A stretch of 64,000 nucleotides of DNA from Tribonema minus. Lineage: Eukaryota; Sar; Xanthophyceae; Tribonematales; Tribonemataceae. The first letter of the stretch is position 1. Every line of letters starts with the position of its first letter. Below the pieces are notes generated by a model that saw only the letters and a program-made list of their open reading frames with translations, was not told where the DNA came from and made no database searches. The stretch spans positions 806,001-870,000 of the forward strand of contig JAFCMP010000223.1 in NCBI GenBank assembly GCA_017506865.1, in the 5' to 3' direction. Below, piece by piece: positions 54,940 to 64,000 of the stretch. The translations under genes were made by a program, and so were the position numbers.

Positions 54940-56640
54940 GAGGCGATGTGCAGCGGCGGAAACGCCATCTCGCCCTCATTCATCGTCCCCCGGGTCCTCC
55001 CTCTGAGTCTGTGTCTGTCAGCTGAATGACTCGCCCTCGTGTCAGAGGGAGCGTACCTGGCGCTGCGAGTTGAACTCCAATACGGATGAAACGGGGCCAC
55101 CGGCCTCTATGCAAAAAGTTTGGCACCCTGCAGCATCACAGAAGCATCCGTCCGTCCGTCCGGCCAGGTGGGCTCGCGACGGCCGCTTACCACTCGAGTG
55201 GCGGAAACGCCATCTCGCCCTCGTTCATCGTCCCCCGGGTCCTCCCTCTGAGTCTGTGTCTGTCAGCTGAATGACTCGCCCTCGTGTCAGAGGGAGCGTA
55301 CCCGGCGCTGCGAGTTGAAATCCAATACGGATGAAACGGGGCCACCGGCCTCTATGCAAAAAGTTTGGCACCCTGCAGCATCACAGAAGCATCCGTCCGT
55401 CCGTCCGCCCAGGTGGGCTCGCGACGGCCGCTTACCACTCGAGTGGCGGAAACGCCATCTCGCCCTCGTTCATCGTCCCCCGGGTCCTCCCTCTGAGTCT
55501 GTGTCTGCCAGCTGAATGACTCGCCCTCGTGTCAGAGGGAGCGTACCTGGCGCTGCGAGTTGAACTCCAATACGGATGAAACGGGGCCACCGGCCTCTAT
55601 GCAAAAAGTTTGGCACCCTGCAGCATCACAGAAGCATCCGTCCGTCCCTCCGGCCAGGTGGGCCCGCGAAGGCCGCTTACTTCTCGAGTGGCGGAAACGC
55701 CATCTCGCCCTCGTTCATCGTCCCCCGGGTCCTCCCTCTGAGTCTCTGTCTGTCAGCTGAATGACTCGCCCTCGTGTCAGAGGGAGCGTACCCGGCGCTG
55801 CGAGTTGAAATCAAATACGGATGAAACGGGGCCAGCGGCCTCTATGCAAAAAGTTTGACACCCTGCAGCATCACAGAAGCATCCGTCCGTCCGTCCGGCC
55901 AGGTGGGCCCGCGAAGGCCGCTTACCATTTGAGTGGCGGAAACGCCATCTCGCCCTCGTTCATCGTCCCCCGGGTCCTCCCTCTGAGTCTGTGTCTGTCA
56001 GCTGAATGACTCGCCCTCGTGTCAGAGGGAGCGTACCCGGCGCTACGAGTTGAAATCCAATACGGATGAAACGGGGCCAGCGGCCTCTATGCAAAAAGTT
56101 TGGCACCCTGCAGCATCACAGAAGCATCCGTCCGTCCGTCCGGCCAGGTGGGCCCGCGAAGGCTGCTTACCACTCGAGTGGCGGAAACGGCCATCTCGCC
56201 CTCGTTCATCGTCCCCCGGATCCTCCCTCTGAGTCTGTGTCTGTCAGCTGAATGACTCGCCCTCGTGTCAGAGGGAGCGTACCCGGCGCTGCGAGTTGAA
56301 ATCCAATACGGATGAAACGGGGCCAGCGGCCTCTATGCAAAAAGTTTGGCACCCTGCAGCATCACAGAAGCATCCGTCCGTCCGTCCGGCCAGGTGGGCC
56401 CGCGAAGGCTGCTTACCACTCGAGTGGCGGAAACGCCCTCTCGCCCTCGTTCATCGTCCCCCGGATCCTTCATCTGAGTCTGTGTCTGTCAGCTGAATGA
56501 CTCGCCCTCGTGTCAGAGGGAGCGTACCCGGCGCTGCGAGTTGAAATCCAATACGGATGAAACGGGGCCAGCGGCCTCTATGCAAAAAGTTTGGCACCCT
56601 GCAGCATCACAGAAGCATCCGTCCGTCCGTCCGCCCAGGT
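54940..56640. repeat. 245-bp tandem array, right
   Basis: About seven copies of the 245-bp unit in the reverse orientation to the left array (CTGAATGACTCGCCCTCGTG recurs near 55022, 55268, 55513, 55758, 56003, 56249 and 56494). Copies are very similar but do not show the 735-bp higher-order pattern as clearly as the left array. Confidence 0.92.
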
Positions 56641-57129
56641 GGACGCGCGGCACGTCCGCAGTGTGCCGCGCGTCCCACTTTTGAGGCATCGCACTCAGAA
56701 ACTTGTGGACCGACCCTGGCACGGAGCAAGCATCCGTCCGTCCGGCCAGGTTGAGCCGCGTTGCTGTCACGGCGTCTGCAGCAGAGCTCAGCTGAGAGCA
56801 GCGCTCGCCACTCCGTGCGGGCACAAAACTCATGCGATGCCCGGAAGGCGAGCCCTTGGCTGCATTGACACTGCGGCACATGGAGTACGCCGGCAAAACA
56901 AAATCTTCCCGTGTGCTCTCTCAACGCCATCGAGCACTTTGTTCGCCCAGTCTCAACATCGCCGGATTCCATCGCAGCACGCGCGCAGTGTGGTTTCGAG
57001 AGCGCACATGTGAAAGCAAAAATCAGAGGACTCTGCCTCTCGAGATGCAAGACCATTGCTTCGCCAGCGCTTTCCCAGACCTCACGTGCTGAGCCAGGCC
57101 GAGCGCTCGCCTCGCCGACGTCGCCGTAC

Positions 57130-59000
57130 TTCAGAGGCACCGCATAAATAACTTGTCCGCAGCGATTGGCGAGCGCCGTATCAAGCTGAGCGCTGGCGCA
57201 GAGGAGGTACCCCCCGCATGCAACATGGTTTCACCTGGCCGGACGGACGGATGCTTGCTCCGTGCCAGGGTCGGTCCACAGGTTTGTGAGTACGCTGCCT
57301 CAAAAGTGGGACGCGCGGCACACTCCGGGCGTGCCGCGCGTCCACCTGGCCGGACGGACGGATGCTCATGGTCAGAGTCTCTCCACAAGTTTCTGAGTGC
57401 AATCCCTGAAAAGTGGGACGCGCGGCACACTGCGGGCGTGCCGCGCGTCCCCTTCGGCGAAGGCACATGGCGATTTGAGGCTGGCGAATGAAGCGTGCTC
57501 GAGGGCGTTCAGATCGCACACACGAAAGATAAAGTCAGGGCACTCTGCCTCTCGAGACTCAAGACCATTGCTTCGCCGGCTCCTTTCGTTCGCACGTGCC
57601 GAGTCAAGCCGAGCGCTCGCCTCGCCGACGTCGCCGTACTTCAGAGGCACCGCATGAAATCTTGTCCGCAGCGATTGGCGAGCGCCGTATCAAGCTGAGC
57701 GCTGGCGCAGAGGAGGTACCCCCCGCATGCAACATGGTTTCACCTGACCGGACGGACGGATGCTTGCTCTGTGCCAGGGTCGGTCCACAGGTTTATGAGT
57801 ACGGTGCCTCAAAAGTGGGACGCGCGGCACACTCCGGGCGTGCCGCGCGTCCACCTGGCCGGACGGACGGATGCTCATAGTCAGAGTCTGTCCACAAGTT
57901 TCTGAGTGCAATACCTGAAAAGTGGGACGCGCGGCACACTGCGGGCGTGCCGCGCGTCCCCTTCGGCGAAGGCACATGGCGATTTGAGGCTGGCGAATGA
58001 AGCGTGCTCGAGGGCGTTCAGATCGCACACACGAGAGATAAAGTCAGGGCACTCTGCCTCTCGAGACTCAAGACCATTTCTTCGCCGGCTCCTTTCGTTC
58101 GCACGTGCTTAGTCAAGCCGAGCGCTCGCCTCGCCGACGTCGCCGTACTTCAGAGGCACCGCATGAAATCTTGTCCGCAGCGATTGGCAAGCGCCGTATC
58201 AAGCTGAGCTCTGGTGGCGCTCAGTAGAAACCCCCGGGTGCTGCCCGAGACTGCTTGGCCGGACGGACGGATGCTTGCTCGGTGCCAGAGAGTGGCCACA
58301 GGTTTGTGAGTGCAATACCTGAAAAGTGGGACGCGCGGCACACTGCGGGCGTGCCGCGCGTCCACCTGGCCGGACGGACGGATGCTCATGGTCAGAGTCT
58401 GGCCACAAGTTTCTGAGTGCGATACCTCAAAAGTGGGACGCGCGGCACACTCCGGGCGTGCCGCGCGTCCCACTCGGCGAGCTCATCCGGCGACAGCATC
58501 CGGCGATTTGATGCCGGCGAACGAAGCGTTTCTCGAGGGTGTTGCGAGCGCTCACATGAAAGTCAAGTTCCAGCGTACTCTGCCAGTCGAGACCCAGGAC
58601 GACAGCTTCGCCGGCGGCTTTTCCATTGCACGTGCTGCGCCTAGCCAAGCCCTCGCCTCGCCGACGACGCTGTGTTTCTGAGGCATCGCATGAATTTCTT
58701 GTCCGCAACGATCGGCGAGCGCCGTATCAAACTGAGCTCTGGCGCGGAGAAACCCTCCGCATGAAACGGGGTTTTTCCTGGCCGGACGGACGGATGCTTG
58801 CTCGGTGCCAGAGGCTGCCCGCAGGCTTGTGAGTGCAATACCTGAAAAGTGGGACGCGCGGCACACTGCGGGCGTGCCGCGCGTCCACCTGGCCGGACGG
58901 ACGGATGCTCATGACCAGAGTCTGGCCACAAGTTTCTGAGTGCGATACCTCAAAAGTGGGACGCGCGGCACACTGCGAGCGTGCCGCGCGTCCCCTCCAG
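57130..59000. repeat. 510-bp tandem repeat with paired hairpins
   Basis: A larger unit of about 510 bp repeats almost four times; each holds two hairpins 107 bp apart, a GGACGGACGGATGC block and a stretch that includes GAGCGCTCGCCTCGCCGACG. Confidence 0.85.
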
Positions 59001-59340
59001 CGCCGAACTCCAGTGAAATGCGACCGGCGCACGAACCACCCTTCTCGGCGGTCCAGCCGATCGGAGACTTCGCCTGAGAAAGTGAACTCCCCCTCGCCTG
59101 CGTTTCTTTACAACCTCAGTGAAGGATATTGCGCCTTTCACCCAACGTCGATTTGTGCCGACGTCATTGCATGACTTGCCCGGCGTCATTGTTCAACGCA
59201 AACCGAAACCGCATGTGTTCGTGCGCAGGATGTTCGATTGGCTCCGCCGAGGGCGCCGTAAATGTGCTCAGGGACCGCATGGCAGTTGCGAGAAGCAGGC
59301 AAGGCGAACAGCACACAAGACAGGCGCTTGCTGATGTCGA

Positions 59341-60024
59341 TCACCACTCAAAGTACATTTTCCACACATCGCCACCTGTCATGAAGGCGCCGATGTGGCC
59401 CTCCCAAAGCGCACTGCCTTCACTGCAATCGAGTTCTAAGCCTGCGGAGTGAAGTTCCTCGTTTGTGCTCTCGAACGCTTTGATGCAATCCTCAGTGCAG
59501 GCATGGGGAGCCTCGCCAACGTGCGCCATATACTGTTCAAATCGCTTCTGGTTATTGTCTCTGATACTCATGAATTCGTCGATTCGATCGGGGATGCCGT
59601 CCGCACCGTAGAACAAGTCTGAGATGATGCTGGCAACGATCTCAGTGCTCTCGTGCCTGCTGGCGGACCCGTCGGCTGTCAGTGCAGCAACCTGCTTCTG
59701 CTGCCTGTTTCCACCCGCTTGCGAGAAGTGCCCCCTGGACATGGTCCACAACTTGCGTTTGACATCGTTATCACTGAGGCTGGGAAGCAGCACGACCCTG
59801 TGTGTGGTGCCCAGTGCGGATTGCAGAGCCTCACAAGCGCCCTTGGTTGCAACCCTCTTTGCCCCCAGCTGCCCGCAGAACAAGGCGCCGTCCTCGGTGC
59901 TGACTAGTGCCAACCACGTGTACGCACTGAAGACTGTTCCAGCACTGCTCCAAATGTGCATGAGATCGGCGCGGTCATTGCTGCCCTGCAACCTCACCGT
60001 GAGCCGCCGCGTTCGCTCCGCCAT
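59341..60024 (-). CDS. Hypothetical protein
   Basis: 227 residues from MAERTRRLTVRLQG; an upstream in-frame ATG (60129) would add a Cys-rich hydrophobic stretch coded across a CAG repeat and is not favoured. The sequence has no motif I know (SSAGTVFSAYTWLALVSTEDG, FMSIRDNNQKRFEQYMAHVG, CTEDCIKAFE). Codon use is less GC-biased than in the core genes, which suggests a different origin. Confidence 0.5.
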   Translation of the reverse strand: MAERTRRLTVRLQGSNDRADLMHIWSSAGTVFSAYTWLALVSTEDGALFCGQLGAKRVATKGACEALQSALGTTHRVVLLPSLSDNDVKRKLWTMSRGHFSQAGGNRQQKQVAALTADGSASRHESTEIVASIISDLFYGADGIPDRIDEFMSIRDNNQKRFEQYMAHVGEAPHACTEDCIKAFESTNEELHSAGLELDCSEGSALWEGHIGAFMTGGDVWKMYFEW

Positions 60025-60876
60025 TCTCTTGTCTCTGATGTGCGTCGATGGCGCAAACAGCGTCAGCAGCAGCACTCTGCAGCAGCAGCAACAAAGAACA
60101 GCAGCAGCGACGCGAGGGACTGCAGTCATGACCGGCGTGTGTGGGCCAATGACATGGCTGCACGCTTGCACTCTGGACACAAGCTCGTGCTCACCTGCAG
60201 AGTGTTTGGCCCTTACCGTTTGTGCTGTGGCGGTGTGCTTGATCCACAGAGAGCTTCAGAAGTCCCGCCCCAGCGAGCTGCGGGCTTTTCGGAGTTATCT
60301 CGGAAATTCAGGGGGGGGCGGGGCGAAGCCAGAAACTGGCGCCGAGCTGGCATCTGCCGCTCTTCCTAGCTTCTAAGGACTTGCAGGGAAGAGGAAAACA
60401 GCCCCACCGGCAAGTTCGGGCTCGAGATGCATCGTTGATTGAGCCGCAACACATCGTCCTGGCGCGCCGATCATTCTGGTGCGCCGACCCGCCGAGTGCC
60501 CGCAGCAAGCAAACTGTACAAATCAGACCTTTTCAAGATTTTCACACGGCGAGATCGAGCGGTTTCACAGATTTATCGCTGGGTGCTGTCGAGTGCCCCG
60601 AAGTGCCAACTGCCCGGCGATTGGCGATCAAGTTTGGCGACGCGGTAGTCACGCCGACCGGACTTTTTCCTGCCGAGGGAGCTTGTGACGCTGCTGCTGC
60701 CGTACCAAGTCCAGAAAGGAAGAGAACACGCCCTGTTCATGAGATGACGCTGGCCTCAGACAGTCGGCGCCGCTGAATCCGCAGAGTGTCCCACATTCTG
60801 CGAGGGACGACCCGCATGGTGCAGAAGACACCCCGGGGCTTGGCTGGTTCGGAGAGCTTCATTTCACAGCCTTGTC
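60025..60876. other. Mostly non-coding region
   Basis: No frame has both a good ATG and typical codon bias. It holds a CAG-rich tract (60064-60108) and a T-rich AAATCAGACCTTTTCAAGATTTTC stretch near 60522-60545. An open frame at about 60.4-60.8 kb has no ATG and is left out. Confidence 0.5.
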
Positions 60877-61863
60877 ATGACGTCGAGCACCGAGACTGCC
60901 CAGATGCGGGCGGATGCCCTAGAAGTCTGGCGAAGCAAGTACGCCGCCGATCCCGACACGGCGGTCATCAAGCTGCTCCTCGGCGAGGAGGCCTTCCATC
61001 ACTCGAAGACCGACGGCAACGCTCTGCTCATCAATGCGTTTTGCGCCATGGCGGAGCGAACGAGACAGGACCTGAATCCCGGACGCCTCCTTCCTTCCTT
61101 TCGCGAGGTTCGCGATCACGTCGACGCCGCGCTCCAGTCTCAGACGTCGTCCATCCTCGACGCGGTGCGATCCCGTGACCAGGTGACGGCCGCAAGGGGA
61201 AAGCTGACGGCGAAAGGTGCGGCGACGGAGGAGGACCTGGTCGCTCTCCTCGCCGCCAGCCCGGGCATCGCCAGCGCCGCTCGCATCACGCAGCGCGACG
61301 GCCGCGGCAAGGTGGGCGGCGACATCATCCTCCGGGATCACTCGGACAACGGCGCCGTAGTGGAGGTCAAGGACAAGGCGGTGCTGACTCAGGACGATTT
61401 CACGAAGTTTGTGGCCGACGCCACAGCGTGGGAGGGGCCTGAATCGCTTTTCGTCTTCGTGCGCAAGGACGGCGCCGGGTCATGTCGTAAGCTCAACGCG
61501 CTGCCCCTGCTGCAGCGCACGCCTCATGGCCGAACGCTACTTTGGTTCAAGGGTACGACTCGGGAGCTGGCGGAGCGGCTGCCGTTCATCCTCCCCTGCG
61601 TCGCCGCGGCGAACGCCCCCGCTGACGCCGACGTGTACGCCTCCGCTTTGGAGGTGGCCACGCAGCAGCTGGAGGCCGCGCTGCAGGACGTGAGGGGCGA
61701 GCTGGGCGCACTGGAGAAACGCAAGCTGGCCCTCCAGAAGCGCGAGAGAGCGCTGGTGTCGGCCGTCGGCGACGCTCACGCCGCCACGGCGCCGCCTGTG
61801 AAGAAGCGCCGTGTGCTACTGGTCGCGGAACACGATCAGAACGGCGTCATCAGTCTCGCGTAG
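60877..61863 (+). CDS. PD-(D/E)XK nuclease-like protein with coiled coil
   Basis: 328 residues. Residues about 146-168 give the core GKVGGDIILRD ... GAVVEVKDK with Asp 149 and the E-x-K pair (Glu 163, Lys 165), the restriction-endonuclease fold signature. A helical domain precedes it and a coiled coil (about 265-295) follows, then a basic patch KKRR. Domains of this kind appear in viral and restriction-type DNA-cutting enzymes; the substrate is unknown. It overlaps the RING gene tail-to-tail. Confidence 0.65.
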   Translation: MTSSTETAQMRADALEVWRSKYAADPDTAVIKLLLGEEAFHHSKTDGNALLINAFCAMAERTRQDLNPGRLLPSFREVRDHVDAALQSQTSSILDAVRSRDQVTAARGKLTAKGAATEEDLVALLAASPGIASAARITQRDGRGKVGGDIILRDHSDNGAVVEVKDKAVLTQDDFTKFVADATAWEGPESLFVFVRKDGAGSCRKLNALPLLQRTPHGRTLLWFKGTTRELAERLPFILPCVAAANAPADADVYASALEVATQQLEAALQDVRGELGALEKRKLALQKRERALVSAVGDAHAATAPPVKKRRVLLVAEHDQNGVISLA

Positions 61864-62094
61864 CCCGTAGCTGACCAGTCGCAGGGGCCCTCGCGGCGTC
61901 ACCTCGCCCTCTACAATCGGAAGCCGCAGTATTGGCGACCGACACACGGGGCAGTTCGAAGCTCCCTCGATGAACCACTCTGCCAAACACATGACGTGGA
62001 ACGAGTGCCCGCACTCTGTCGTTGCCCTGGCTGATTCGGACGCTTCCTGCAAACAAATCCCGCACTGCATGCGCCTTTGCATCGCGACGCACAC
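61816..62094 (-). CDS. RING-H2 finger protein, probable ubiquitin E3
   Basis: 92 residues. CGICLQ ... TTECGHSFHVMCLAEWF ... NCPVCR gives the complete C3H2C3 RING pattern (about residues 11-51), with a short C-terminal beta-rich part. Small viral RING proteins usually recruit E2 enzymes to ubiquitinate host factors. Start at 62094, 62082 or 62070. Confidence 0.85.
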   Translation of the reverse strand: MCVAMQRRMQCGICLQEASESARATTECGHSFHVMCLAEWFIEGASNCPVCRSPILRLPIVEGEVTPRGPLRLVSYGLRETDDAVLIVFRDQ

Positions 62095-62180
62095 ATTGTG
62101 GGGCTGAAGGCGGCGCTGATCGCCATTGCACCGCCAGCGTCAAGACAACACTCTCGCACGTCGCGGGGGTTTCGGACGTG

Positions 62181-62190
62181 ACATTTTGTT
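62181..62190 (+). promoter_or_regulatory. A/T-rich promoter-like element
   Basis: ACATTTTGTT, 31 bp upstream of the ATG at 62221. Confidence 0.5.
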
Positions 62191-62220
62191 GCGGCAGCAA
62201 CAATCGAGGCGAACGGCGAC

Positions 62221-62595
62221 ATGAGGAGCTTTCTGCTGGCGCCCAGGGACGAGGAGAAGGAGACCCTGACGACCCGGCGAGCGCGGCAGGCCTGGGCCGC
62301 TCATGCGTTGAGCGTACGGGGGGCCGCCCTCCGGAGCAGCCCGGCGGCACCGGCAGATATGATGACGCAGGGCGCCGACGTCGAGCAGGCGATGCGGGCG
62401 GCCTTCGATGCCAGCGTCGCCAGGGGCACTCCGGGCGACTCCGGGACATTCGCGGACGCCGTGGCGCGCCTCACCCTGGCCTGGCAGCAGCGAGCGCGCC
62501 CCGCGCCGGTTGCATCCGACGCGGGGAGGCTGCCCATGCCGCTCACGCAGACCACGAGGCGCGGCGGACGGGAGGTCGAGTCGCTGCGGTGGTGA
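62221..62595 (+). CDS. Hypothetical protein
   Basis: 124 residues, start MRSFLLAPRDEEKETL, Ala/Arg-rich, helical, with a Thr/Pro-rich end. No family recognised. It is convergent with the DUF5767-like gene, with a 9-bp gap. Confidence 0.5.
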   Translation: MRSFLLAPRDEEKETLTTRRARQAWAAHALSVRGAALRSSPAAPADMMTQGADVEQAMRAAFDASVARGTPGDSGTFADAVARLTLAWQQRARPAPVASDAGRLPMPLTQTTRRGGREVESLRW

Positions 62596-62604
62596 GCCCG
62601 ATCT

Positions 62605-63993
62605 CTACGCGCTGGAGCTGCCGTCCGTGTCGGAGGGAGGTCCCGTCATCGGGCGGCGGGTCGTCCGCCCTCCGGATGCTGCGGCGGCCGCTCCCATCGC
62701 CTCCAGCGGGTTCGACGAGCTCTGCTGCGCCATGCCCCTCATGGCAGCGCCTGTCCTCCTGGGGGGCGCCGCCACGTCGTCGGGGGTGTTGGTGGCGTGG
62801 TGGAAGATCATGGCCCCGCCGAGAGTCAGCCCGATCTGCGCGACGGGGTGCATGCTGGCGCCTCTGCCGCTGTAGTGGTTGTGCAGGGACAGCAGGGGCT
62901 GGTCGTAGTCCGCGACGCTCAGGGCCACGCTCCTGCTGAAGCCGCGAAGGTTCAGCTCGAAGGGGTTGAACTTGAGGTTGGCGAACTCGAGGAACCTCGC
63001 CGCCGTCACCAGCAGCTGGCGCAGCCACTTCAGCCCCCTCTCCCTGTTGGCCTCCCTGGTCTGTCGGTACAGCTCGTAGCGCACCTCGTCGAGGGTGGTG
63101 GTGGGCAGGACGCGCCGAGAGGGGGGAAACCCCTCCTTCTCCAATTGACGCATCCTGTACAGCAGCTCGATGCGCTCCTGCTCCTCCGTCTCGCGCTGCG
63201 TCGTGCCTCTGAACGCCTCGTAGTCTGCCATCGACCTGCGAATCTCCTGCTCGTGATGCGCCCTGGCGGGGTCCACGTGCCTGTAGGGGCCCGCCGACTC
63301 CTGCGCCTGCTCGTCCGCTTCGTCGTACTCCTCGCTCCCGGTCCCTGACTCCGAGCCGTCGCCGCCTTCGTACGAGCTCGACTCGGAGTGCCACTCGCTG
63401 CGGCGACGGCCGCCCCCTTCGCGCCGCTTCCTGCCCCGCCTCTCGTCCTCACCCGACGTGCTGTCGCCGCTGGACGCCATGGAGGGCTCGTATCTGTGAC
63501 CATCGCGGCGGCGGCGGCGCTCGCCATGTCCACCGCGGCGGTCGGCCCTGTCATGGCGGCGGTCGGCCTTGTCACGGCGGCGGTCGCCCCCCTTGCCCGA
63601 GCGCCCGACGCCCTCCCGGCCGTGGTGCTCCCGCCGGCTGTCGCGACGGCTTTCGTGACGCCGCGAGGTGGGAGCGCTCGGCCCCCTCGACTGTCCCGAG
63701 CGCCGCCTCTCCAGCGCCTGAGAAGGCTGACGGCGAGAGTAAGGTCGGAGAGCGGGCTCCATGGGCTCTTCCCGAGGGATGGTCTCGAAGTCGCCCCCGG
63801 GGGCGTACGCCGGGCCGACGCTGTCCCTGTCGTTATCGGCGTACGGATCGAGCGGACCGATGACGTCGTACGCCGCATCGTCCCGCCCCACGTCGTCGAC
63901 GCTCTCTTCGTCCTCCTCGCTGTACCCCTCGGCGTCCCGCGGCGGGCTCGCTCCCGCCGCGGCATCGAGGTCGGCGATTGCAGTGTCTGTCAT
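62605..63993 (-). CDS. DUF5767-like NCLDV virion protein
   Basis: 462 residues. Residues 1-250 are disordered: acidic start, then a long Arg/Asp/Gly/Ser-rich stretch with RRD and DRR steps. The conserved part begins near 255: EEQERIELLYRMRQLEKEGFPPSRRVLPTTTLDEVRYELY, then FLEFANLKFNPFELNLRGFSRSVALSVADYDQPLLSLHNHYSG and MHPVAQIGLTLGGAMIFHHA. This order matches the DUF5767-like family shared by irido-, mimi- and phycodna-type viruses, probably virion-associated. Its N-terminal extension is unusually long. Confidence 0.8.
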   Translation of the reverse strand: MTDTAIADLDAAAGASPPRDAEGYSEEDEESVDDVGRDDAAYDVIGPLDPYADNDRDSVGPAYAPGGDFETIPREEPMEPALRPYSRRQPSQALERRRSGQSRGPSAPTSRRHESRRDSRREHHGREGVGRSGKGGDRRRDKADRRHDRADRRGGHGERRRRRDGHRYEPSMASSGDSTSGEDERRGRKRREGGGRRRSEWHSESSSYEGGDGSESGTGSEEYDEADEQAQESAGPYRHVDPARAHHEQEIRRSMADYEAFRGTTQRETEEQERIELLYRMRQLEKEGFPPSRRVLPTTTLDEVRYELYRQTREANRERGLKWLRQLLVTAARFLEFANLKFNPFELNLRGFSRSVALSVADYDQPLLSLHNHYSGRGASMHPVAQIGLTLGGAMIFHHATNTPDDVAAPPRRTGAAMRGMAQQSSSNPLEAMGAAAAASGGRTTRRPMTGPPSDTDGSSSA

Positions 63994-64000
63994 GCGCTCC

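Larger units (their letters stand above)
53575..59000. repeat. Right repeat block, inverted mirror of the left block
   Basis: About 5.4 kb without credible genes. From inside outward: hairpin repeats (53.58-54.93 kb), 245-bp array (54.94-56.64 kb), hairpin repeats (56.64-59.0 kb). This order and orientation mirror the left block. Hairpins start near 53583, 54137, 54245, 54817, 56641, 57308, 57415, 57817, 57924, 58328, 58435, 58851 and 58958. Local identity is shown by the stretch at 53740-53850, which matches the reverse complement of 13.0-13.1 kb, and 56.90-57.01 kb, which matches that of 9.03-9.15 kb. Confidence 0.92.

Noticed and set aside
8032-59000. Repeat blocks as LTRs of a single large retroelement
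   Set aside because: The blocks are inverted, not direct, are made of tandem and hairpin repeats, and no reverse transcriptase, protease or integrase of that kind lies between them.
60381-60776. A plus-strand open frame of 131 codons
   Set aside because: No ATG at the start, no recognisable motif and poor codon bias.

Overview
The window reads as a nucleocytoplasmic large DNA virus (NCLDV, Nucleocytoviricota) genome segment of very high G+C, either a free virus or a virus integrated in a eukaryotic genome. It holds recognisable NCLDV core genes: VLTF3-like and VLTF2-like late transcription factors, an A32-type packaging ATPase, a D5-like SF3 helicase, a UL52/AEP-type primase locus, an A22/RuvC-like resolvase, an A18-like SF2 helicase, a YqaJ-like nuclease, a clamp-loader-like AAA+ protein and several small conserved virion-type families. 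I find no major capsid protein, DNA polymerase B or RNA polymerase subunit here, so the window is only part of the genome. No rRNA, tRNA or cellular housekeeping gene is seen. Almost all frames look whole; only the primase locus looks interrupted.

Layout. 1-8.0 kb: a partial unknown gene, small unknown genes, VLTF3, a histone H3 with a long C-terminal extension, a fibre-like protein gene (probably spliced), a cyclin-like protein and a DUF5832-like protein. 8.0-13.3 kb: non-coding repeat block with hairpin palindromes and a 245-bp tandem array. 13.4-27.4 kb: small membrane proteins, a GIY-YIG/zinc-knuckle nuclease, a telomere-resolvase-like tyrosine recombinase, five tandem paralogous cytosine-C5 methyltransferases and the A18-like helicase. 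27.5-32.5 kb: a spliced MULE-like DNA transposase gene, one intron of which is mostly minisatellite. 32.8-53.6 kb: dense viral core with replication, packaging, transcription and membrane genes plus BTB- and OTU-type ubiquitin-related proteins. 53.6-59.0 kb: a second repeat block that mirrors the first in inverted orientation. 59.3-64 kb: an unknown gene, a PD-(D/E)XK nuclease, a RING protein and a DUF5767-like virion protein.

The two repeat blocks (about 5 kb each) are inverted copies with the same internal order, and enclose a 40-kb core. A tyrosine recombinase with a full R-K-H-R-H-Y set lies inside that core. Many genes have a short A/T-rich motif in otherwise GC-rich DNA about 17-50 bp upstream of the start, probably the viral promoter; some genes are followed by small hairpins. 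Modification enzymes (five C5 methyltransferases) together with an H3 that has arginine at position 9 suggest a virus that builds its own kind of chromatin. Function calls rest on motifs read by eye, without database searches.
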